A stretch of 64,000 bases of DNA from JAHFTW01 sp038046785 (GTDB lineage: Archaea > Thermoplasmatota > E2 > JACPAO01 > JAHFTW01). Positions 59,162 to 64,000 of this stretch are shown piece by piece (the stretch's first letter is position 1; each line of letters opens with the position of its first letter). Below the pieces are notes generated by a model. That model searched no databases. It saw only the letters and a list, made by a program, of their open reading frames with translations, and was not told where the DNA came from. The stretch is taken from the NCBI GenBank assembly GCA_038046785.1, contig JBBSVM010000009.1, positions 1 to 64,000 on the forward strand. The letters are read 5' to 3'. The position numbers and the translations under genes were made by a program.

Positions 59162-60922
59162 GTGGCCGGACGCGCCCTCCTCAACGCTCGCATCCACCCC
59201 ATGGCACCCGGAGCCGACCCTTGGAACGGCACGCCTTGGCTGGAGCAAGCCGAGGCCATCTGCTGGAAAGAGGGCGTCCTCTTGGCGGTCGGCTCCAACC
59301 GCGACGTCCTCGCCGTGGCGCGCACACACGGCATCGCGCCCGAGGATGCGGCCGGGCTCCTGGTGCTGCCCGGTTTCGTGGACGCTCACACCCATTTCCT
59401 GCACATCGGCGTCAAGGCGGGCCGCCCCGCCCTGAACGATTGCCGCAACAAAATGGAGGCGCTGGCGGCGACGGCGCAGTGGCTCGCCGCCCACCCCGTC
59501 GCCGCGGGGGAAATCGGCGCCGTCATCGCAGAAGGCTGGGACGAATCGGAGTGGCCTGGCCGCGAACGGCCGACGCGCGCCGACCTGGATGCCCTTGTTG
59601 CGGCGGCTGGAACCCCCGACCGCCCCCTCGTCTTGCGTCGCGTGTGCGGCCACATCGCTGTCGCCAACTCTGCTGCCCTCACCCTGGTGCGCGCGCGCTG
59701 GGACGACGACGCCCTGGTGGCGCTCGACTCGGGACTTCTCCTGGAGGCGCCGAGCCTCTACCTCAACGAGGTGCTGCCCTCCAGCCCCGCCCAACTTGAC
59801 GCCGCCCTTGCGGCGGCCTGCTCCGCCTCGCACGCGCTTGGCATCACAACGGTGGGCGATTACTCGCAGGCGCCCTACCGCGAGGCGCTGCGGCGCGCCG
59901 CAGCGTCGGGCCGCCTCACCGTACGCACCAGCTCCAGCATCTACACGCAGCAGCTCGACGCCGAACAGGCCGCCGGATTTCGCACCGGACGGCGCCACGA
60001 CGGGCCGCAGCCTCGACCTCTCCACGCCGCTGGCGCGGCAGCGGCGCCGGGACGCTGGCTGCGCGACGGGGGACTCAAGGTGTTCCATGACGGCTCTCTC
60101 GGAGCGCGCACGGCAGCGCTTCGCTCCCCCTACCACGATGCTCCTCCCTCTCTCACTTCCGCTTGCGGCGCGCATGATGGGGCCGAGGAGACAGGGAAAC
60201 ACGATGCAGGTGGTGCCTCGGCTGCGCGGCGCTCGCGGCACGGCTGCGTTGGCCACCCTCATCCGCGCGGCACCCTCAACTGGGGCGATGGCGAGGTGGA
60301 ACGGCTCTTCGCCACCGCCCACGCGGCGGGCATCCAGCTGCACGCGCACGCCATCGGCGACGCTGCCATCGATCAGGGCTTGGAGGCGTTCGAGGCCATC
60401 GCCGCGCGCGCCGACCTGGAAGGGGCCGGTTGGGGGGCGAACCGGTTGCGGCACCGTTTCGAACATTACGAGATTCACCACGACGAGCAGTTGGCCCGCA
60501 CCGCGGAGCTGGGCATCGTCGCCTCCAGCCAGCCCAATTTCGTAGGAACCTGGTCTGCGGCGGGCGGCATGTACGAGGAGCGTTTGGGCGCAGGATACCG
60601 CCTCAACAACCGCTTCCGCACGCTGAAGCAAGCCTCCATCCGCCTCGCCTTTGGCTCCGATGGGATGCCGCCTGGCCCCCTGGTTGGGTTGGCTTCTGCC
60701 ACTGAGCACCCCGACTCGCGCGAACGGCTCGACCCCTTGGAGGCGGCTTGGCATTACACTTGGGCTGCGGCATGGGGCCTGCACTGGGAGGACCTGGTGG
60801 GCTCCCTTGAAGCGGGCAAACGCGCTGATGTTGTCGTTCTGGAGGCACGTGACCTGAAACGCCCCGCGTCCTGGCGCCTCCGCGAGACCATCGTGGATGG
60901 CATCACCCGATTCAAACGGTAA
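59162..60922 (+). CDS. Amidohydrolase, YtcJ-like
   Basis: 586 residues from GTG 59162 (AGRALLNARIHPMAPG). Metal site HxH in PGFVDAHTHFLH, then GHIAVANSAALTL, KVFHDGSLGARTAALRSPYHDA and LHAHAIGDAAIDQGLEAFE, and the C-terminal RLAFGSDGMPPGPL with the last aspartate. Such enzymes hydrolyse N-formyl, amide or ring substrates. Two stretches (about 280-300 and 330-375) lack family similarity and have weak codon bias, so they look like insertions. The frame is open upstream to 58892, without coding character. Confidence 0.8.
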   Translation: MAGRALLNARIHPMAPGADPWNGTPWLEQAEAICWKEGVLLAVGSNRDVLAVARTHGIAPEDAAGLLVLPGFVDAHTHFLHIGVKAGRPALNDCRNKMEALAATAQWLAAHPVAAGEIGAVIAEGWDESEWPGRERPTRADLDALVAAAGTPDRPLVLRRVCGHIAVANSAALTLVRARWDDDALVALDSGLLLEAPSLYLNEVLPSSPAQLDAALAAACSASHALGITTVGDYSQAPYREALRRAAASGRLTVRTSSSIYTQQLDAEQAAGFRTGRRHDGPQPRPLHAAGAAAAPGRWLRDGGLKVFHDGSLGARTAALRSPYHDAPPSLTSACGAHDGAEETGKHDAGGASAARRSRHGCVGHPHPRGTLNWGDGEVERLFATAHAAGIQLHAHAIGDAAIDQGLEAFEAIAARADLEGAGWGANRLRHRFEHYEIHHDEQLARTAELGIVASSQPNFVGTWSAAGGMYEERLGAGYRLNNRFRTLKQASIRLAFGSDGMPPGPLVGLASATEHPDSRERLDPLEAAWHYTWAAAWGLHWEDLVGSLEAGKRADVVVLEARDLKRPASWRLRETIVDGITRFKR

Positions 60923-61242
60923 GCCAGCCAGTCCCCCGTTTGCCATGTGATGGGGTTGGACCCCCGACCCTGCCATTTCCCCTGGAACCCTTTCTCCTGT
61001 TGCGATGGTGTTTTTTCTTTCCAGTGGCGATTTCTTTCAACGCAAGCTCTTTCTCTTCTTACAACTTCGATTGTTACGGTATGAAGAATCCAGATGAAAG
61101 AGAGAGTAAATGGAATCCAGAGTTATCCGGTTCCAGTCGCATTCAGGGGGTGGGGGTGGTGTTGCGCCTCAAGCGGTAGGAAACAGGGCCAAAAATTCGC
61201 CACCATTGCATTCTGAGATCAAGGGGTCGCGCCCATGGATCA
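60923..61242. other. AT-richer intergenic stretch
   Basis: 320 bases with visibly lower GC than the flanks and no convincing gene. A 32-codon frame from 61081 uses A/T-rich codons unlike neighbouring genes. No repeat or tRNA seen. May hold the promoter of the following gene. Confidence 0.45.
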
Positions 61243-62232
61243 TTGAGGAACCGTTATGCCGATGCCCTCCCTGAATCCTCTGTGGCTCTGTCGCGCCGCA
61301 CGCCCCTTGCCCTCCCCGTGGCGGAGCTGGAGCGCATGCGCGGCCAACTCGATCCCCACTACGGTTTCGAGCGCATCGAAGAGCCCACGCCCATCCTGGT
61401 CATCCGGGTGCCGCGCGACGAGCCGGACCTGGTGAACGACCTCGAAGAGGCGGCCGAAACGGTCGCCCCCGTCGATTTGGAGGGCGCCACCATCCTTCTC
61501 TTGGGCCATCGCCGCGAACTGGTGGTGCCCCTCGTTCCTCTGCGCGACGCCGTCGCTGCTCGCATTCGCATGGATGGCGCCATCGCGGCAGAGGGCCGCC
61601 GCGCCCTTGCCCCCGGAAGCCATCGCGCTTTGACCTGGCCGGGCGACCACCGCCGCCGCCCCCGCCTCCTGGTGCGCCTCGCCGGAACGGTGGCGGACCT
61701 GGAGGAGAGCGGATTCGATGCGTTGGCGGCCAGCCTGGCTCCCCTCGCCGGCGATTCCGCCCTGCGCGAGGTGCAGGCGGTCCATCTCATCGGCGACCAG
61801 GACGAGGCGCGCCTCGACGGGGGGCTGTTCTGGGACGACCTGCTGCGCCACCACGCCGAAGCAAGCGAGCGGCACAGCCTCGCCATCCAGTTGGCGGCGC
61901 GCGTCACCCCCGCCCCGCCCGCCCCGGACGGCCTTGCCCCTCTTGCCGCCCGGTTGGAGCAGCTCGGCTACGTGGTCCGGCTCCACCCTTCCGCTAAGGT
62001 CCCCGTCGATCTTGCCGCCGAGCGACGCCATCCCCCTCAGCGCGTCGTCGCCTTCTTGGCTCCCATTCTGGATGGCGACACGGCGCAGGCCGCCCTGGAG
62101 GCGACGCGCGCCCTCGGAGCGGATGTTGGTCTTGTCGTGGCGACCCAGACGGAACGGGAAGGGGCGCGCAAACTGGTGGCGACCCGGGTGCGTTCCATTG
62201 CTCCCGACGATGTGGCGACCCTCCAACTCTAA
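61243..62232 (+). CDS. Uncharacterised protein, about 329 aa
   Basis: Good codon bias throughout. The start is unsure: TTG 61243 is the first codon of the frame, and GTGs further in are alternatives. Alpha/beta character with repeated strand-helix units (DEARLDGGLFWDDLLRHHAEA, RVVAFLAPILDGDTAQAALE). No signal peptide or span. The family is not recognised, and no catalytic motif stands out. Followed by a stem-loop. Confidence 0.6.
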   Translation: MRNRYADALPESSVALSRRTPLALPVAELERMRGQLDPHYGFERIEEPTPILVIRVPRDEPDLVNDLEEAAETVAPVDLEGATILLLGHRRELVVPLVPLRDAVAARIRMDGAIAAEGRRALAPGSHRALTWPGDHRRRPRLLVRLAGTVADLEESGFDALAASLAPLAGDSALREVQAVHLIGDQDEARLDGGLFWDDLLRHHAEASERHSLAIQLAARVTPAPPAPDGLAPLAARLEQLGYVVRLHPSAKVPVDLAAERRHPPQRVVAFLAPILDGDTAQAALEATRALGADVGLVVATQTEREGARKLVATRVRSIAPDDVATLQL

Positions 62233-62233
62233 C

Positions 62234-62260
62234 CCCCATTTCCGATGGAATCGGATGGGG
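62234..62260 (+). terminator. Stem-loop after the 61243-62232 gene
   Basis: CCCCATTTCCGA pairs with TCGGATGGGG around a five-base loop (TGGAA), with a small two-base bulge. Starts two bases after the stop codon. A T-rich stretch lies further downstream. Confidence 0.55.
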
Positions 62261-62358
62261 TAAACTCTCTTGACAAACCCTCAACCGCAGCGGAAGCGGT
62301 GGGGTTGTTTTCAAGCCAGAGAAGCCGGTTTGGCCGCACGCCCCCTCCCCCCCGCTCC

Positions 62359-63312
62359 TCAGCAGTAGCAGGCCAGCAGCCGTGCCGGCTCCAGCCCCAA
62401 AGAGGCAGCAAGCTCGGTGGCGCGGGCGGGATCCGGCTTGGGCGTCGCTGGCAGGGCCGCCTCGGGCAACTCCCGGATGTAGGTGTCCAATTCGTCAAAC
62501 AGTTCCAGCGTGAACCCGTCGGCGCGGAAGCGCTCAGCGGGTTTGCCCACCCCTCCCGCCGCGGCGTCGCGAAGGAGGGCGCGCAGGTCGTGCGTCTTCA
62601 CCAGCTTGGCGGCGGTTTTGGCACCATACCCCGTGACGCCAGGATGCCAATCGGTTCCGGACAAGATGGCGATGGCGCGCAATTGTTCCTGCGTGAGCCC
62701 CTGTGCGGCGAGGTCGCTGAAGTGGTGCAGCCAGGGTTCGGCGGAGCCCGCTTTGCGCAACACGGTGGGAGCGCCGGCAACGAGGGCGTCGTAATCTTCG
62801 GTCGCCACGGCGTGGGCGTGACCGGCGTGGCAGAGCGCTGCCGCAAACCGTTCCCCGTCGTGCGGGGCGCGCACCACGGCGACCCCGAGCGCCTCCAACA
62901 CCTGCGTGGCGTCGCGGATCATGCCGCCGTCGAGGTAGGTGGTCATGCGCTGGTACTTGGCGTAGGCGCCCTGGTCGCCCTGCTCGAGCGCCTCCTGCGC
63001 GTTCAGAGCCGCTTCGACCCGTTTGGCGATGCGCTCCTCGACGGTGGCCCGTTTGCGCGGGTGAATGTCGCCGTCCCAGATGACGATGGGTTCGGCGCCC
63101 CGTTCACGCAGGTGGCGCACCAGGTTGACGAAGCCAACCAGGTGGGCAATCGCTTTGCCTTCCTTGTTGCGCAGGACGTCGCCGTCCTTGCCGCGAAACG
63201 AGGTGAGGTAGCGAAACGCGACGTTGTGACCATCGACGGCGATGCGTTTGCCCTCGTACCAGCCGGCCGGGACCGGATGCGCGGGGAAGAGCTCCCCCAA
63301 CTTGACGCCCAA
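62359..63312 (-). CDS. FEN1/XPG-type nuclease, divergent
   Basis: 317 residues. N-terminal GVKLGELFPA and AVDGHNVAFRYLTSFRGKDG, then VIWDGDIHPRKRATVEER, ATEDYDALVAGAP and GTDWHPGVTGYGAKTAAKLV, the H3TH region. Active-site acidic residues mostly align, but the usual PSEGEAQ reads PHDGERF, changing one glutamate to aspartate. The C-terminus ends RLLACYC, with no PCNA-binding motif seen. This may be the cell's FEN1 or a diverged paralogue. Confidence 0.85.
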   Translation of the reverse strand: MGVKLGELFPAHPVPAGWYEGKRIAVDGHNVAFRYLTSFRGKDGDVLRNKEGKAIAHLVGFVNLVRHLRERGAEPIVIWDGDIHPRKRATVEERIAKRVEAALNAQEALEQGDQGAYAKYQRMTTYLDGGMIRDATQVLEALGVAVVRAPHDGERFAAALCHAGHAHAVATEDYDALVAGAPTVLRKAGSAEPWLHHFSDLAAQGLTQEQLRAIAILSGTDWHPGVTGYGAKTAAKLVKTHDLRALLRDAAAGGVGKPAERFRADGFTLELFDELDTYIRELPEAALPATPKPDPARATELAASLGLEPARLLACYC

Positions 63313-63407
63313 CGCACGGCCGACGCCGGCCGGGGATTTCAGGATTCGGCGCCCCCGCGGCGAGCCGCATCGGAAAACTCCATCCCCTCCACGCCGTGGC
63401 TCCTTCC

Positions 63408-64000
63408 ATGCGCATCCTCGTCACCGGTGCCTCCGGCCTGCTCGGCCGCCGCCTCCTGCCCGCCCTGCTTGCGGCGGGCCACTCCGTCGTCGCCCTCAGC
63501 CGCACCCCCTTGGCCACCGCCTGGCCCCCCGGCGTCACGGCGCTCACCTGGACCGGCGCTCTGCCCGAGGTGGGCGCCGTCGACGGCGTGGTGAACCTCG
63601 CCGGGGAGCCCATCATCGGGCGGCGCTGGAACGAGGAACAGAAACGCCGCCTCATCGCATCCCGCGTCGATGGAACCCGAGCCCTCGTTGCCGGGCTGGG
63701 GCCTCAAGCCTCGCCCCCCATTCTGGTGAATGCGAGCGCCGTCGGCCACTATGGCATTCTCACAACGGCTCCTTGCCCGGAAGAGACCCCGGCCGCGAAC
63801 GATTTCCTGGCGCAGCTCTGCGCATCCTGGGAGGCGGCAGCACGCGCGTACACGGGCCGCAGCGTGCAACTGCGCTTCGGACATTTGCTGGACGCCTCGG
63901 GCGGCTACCTCGGCAAGCTTCTGCCCATCTTGCGCGCGGGGGTTGGCGGCCCCATCGGCAACGGTCGGCAGCCGATGCCGTGGGTGCACATCGACGATGC
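63408..64000 (+). CDS. TIGR01777-type NAD(P)-binding epimerase-like protein (3' end missing)
   Basis: Partial: starts at ATG 63408 and runs off the window after 197 codons. NAD(P)-binding motif RILVTGASGLLGRRLLPALL, then VDGVVNLAGEPI, the family-typical RRWNEEQKRRLIASRVDGTR, and LVNASAVGHYG with the family's G-H-Y-G replacing the SDR YxxxK. C-terminal half seen as QLRFGHLLDASGGYLGKLLP. Likely an SDR39U1/YfcH-like protein of unknown function. Confidence 0.9.
   Translation, partial: MRILVTGASGLLGRRLLPALLAAGHSVVALSRTPLATAWPPGVTALTWTGALPEVGAVDGVVNLAGEPIIGRRWNEEQKRRLIASRVDGTRALVAGLGPQASPPILVNASAVGHYGILTTAPCPEETPAANDFLAQLCASWEAAARAYTGRSVQLRFGHLLDASGGYLGKLLPILRAGVGGPIGNGRQPMPWVHIDD

Noticed and set aside
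60940..61179. A 79-codon frame in the AT-richer gap
   Set aside because: Codon use is unlike real genes here, composition is odd (F/S-rich), and there is no family resemblance.

Overview
The window is a piece of a high-GC (roughly two-thirds GC by eye) chromosome from an uncultivated-looking euryarchaeal/Thermoplasmatota-type archaeon. Evidence: an archaeal 16S rRNA with its bulge-helix-bulge processing stem, linked to tRNA-Ala(UGC) and 23S; archaeal information-processing genes (Nep1, eIF2-gamma, uL11, eS6, RadB, a FEN1-like nuclease, diphthine synthase, deoxyhypusine synthase, KptA); a V/A-type ATP synthase subunit; and TATA-like boxes 26-30 bases upstream of start codons that have little or no leader. 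Respiratory genes (half-size heme A synthase, heme O synthase, ETF with a membrane ETF:quinone-type oxidoreductase, acyl-CoA dehydrogenase and ligase) point to an aerobic or oxygen-tolerant heterotroph that oxidises fatty or carboxylic acids. Seven proteins carry a lipobox, so lipoprotein export is prominent.

Layout. 1-2.7 kb: rRNA operon on the minus strand with a long leader. 2.7-13.9 kb: mostly housekeeping genes (TOPRIM protein, Nep1, AtpD, uL11, DHH phosphoesterase, DphB, an AlkA-type glycosylase, acyl-CoA synthetase) plus several small membrane proteins. 13.9-19.9 kb: a lipoprotein, tRNA-Ser(UGA) with decayed partial copies of itself upstream, eIF2-gamma with a PIN protein, and eS6. 20-25 kb: a DtxR/FTR1 iron module with two candidate operators, acyl-CoA dehydrogenase, MsrB. 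25.4-30.3 kb: RidA and the ETF-beta/alpha plus membrane oxidoreductase cluster. 30.3-36.4 kb: tRNA-Cys directly followed by kptA, a sialidase-like surface protein, tRNA-Lys(CUU), an MFS carrier, and heme A and O synthases. 36.4-38.6 kb: a three-gene RLAN / ATP-grasp / GNAT cluster, a candidate amide-ligating modification pathway. 38.7-43.9 kb: TauE-type exporter, secreted hydrolase, ferredoxin, deoxyhypusine synthase, RNase H-like nuclease. 43.9-48.2 kb: a complete thiamine uptake operon (ThiR-ThiB-ThiP-ThiQ) with a palindrome at its promoter. 48.2-53.6 kb: a membrane-anchored double winged-helix regulator, secreted proteins, RadB and a large lipoprotein. 53.6-58.5 kb: B12-dependent ribonucleotide reductase followed by a compact lower-GC pair, a zinc-finger ComF-like phosphoribosyltransferase and a DprA-like protein. 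58.5-64 kb: a long intergenic region, an amidohydrolase, an unidentified protein, a divergent FEN1-like nuclease and the start of a TIGR01777-type NAD(P)-binding protein that runs off the end.

The best candidates for an under-described system are the ComF-DprA pair trailing the ribonucleotide reductase gene, which differs in composition from everything around it, and the RLAN/ATP-grasp/GNAT cluster. Other points of note are partial tRNA-Ser copies, a probable ACG-initiated membrane protein behind uL11, a duplicated atpD tail, a possible C-terminal surface-sorting signal and several enzymes with altered catalytic residues. All calls come from reading the sequence; no database search was run.
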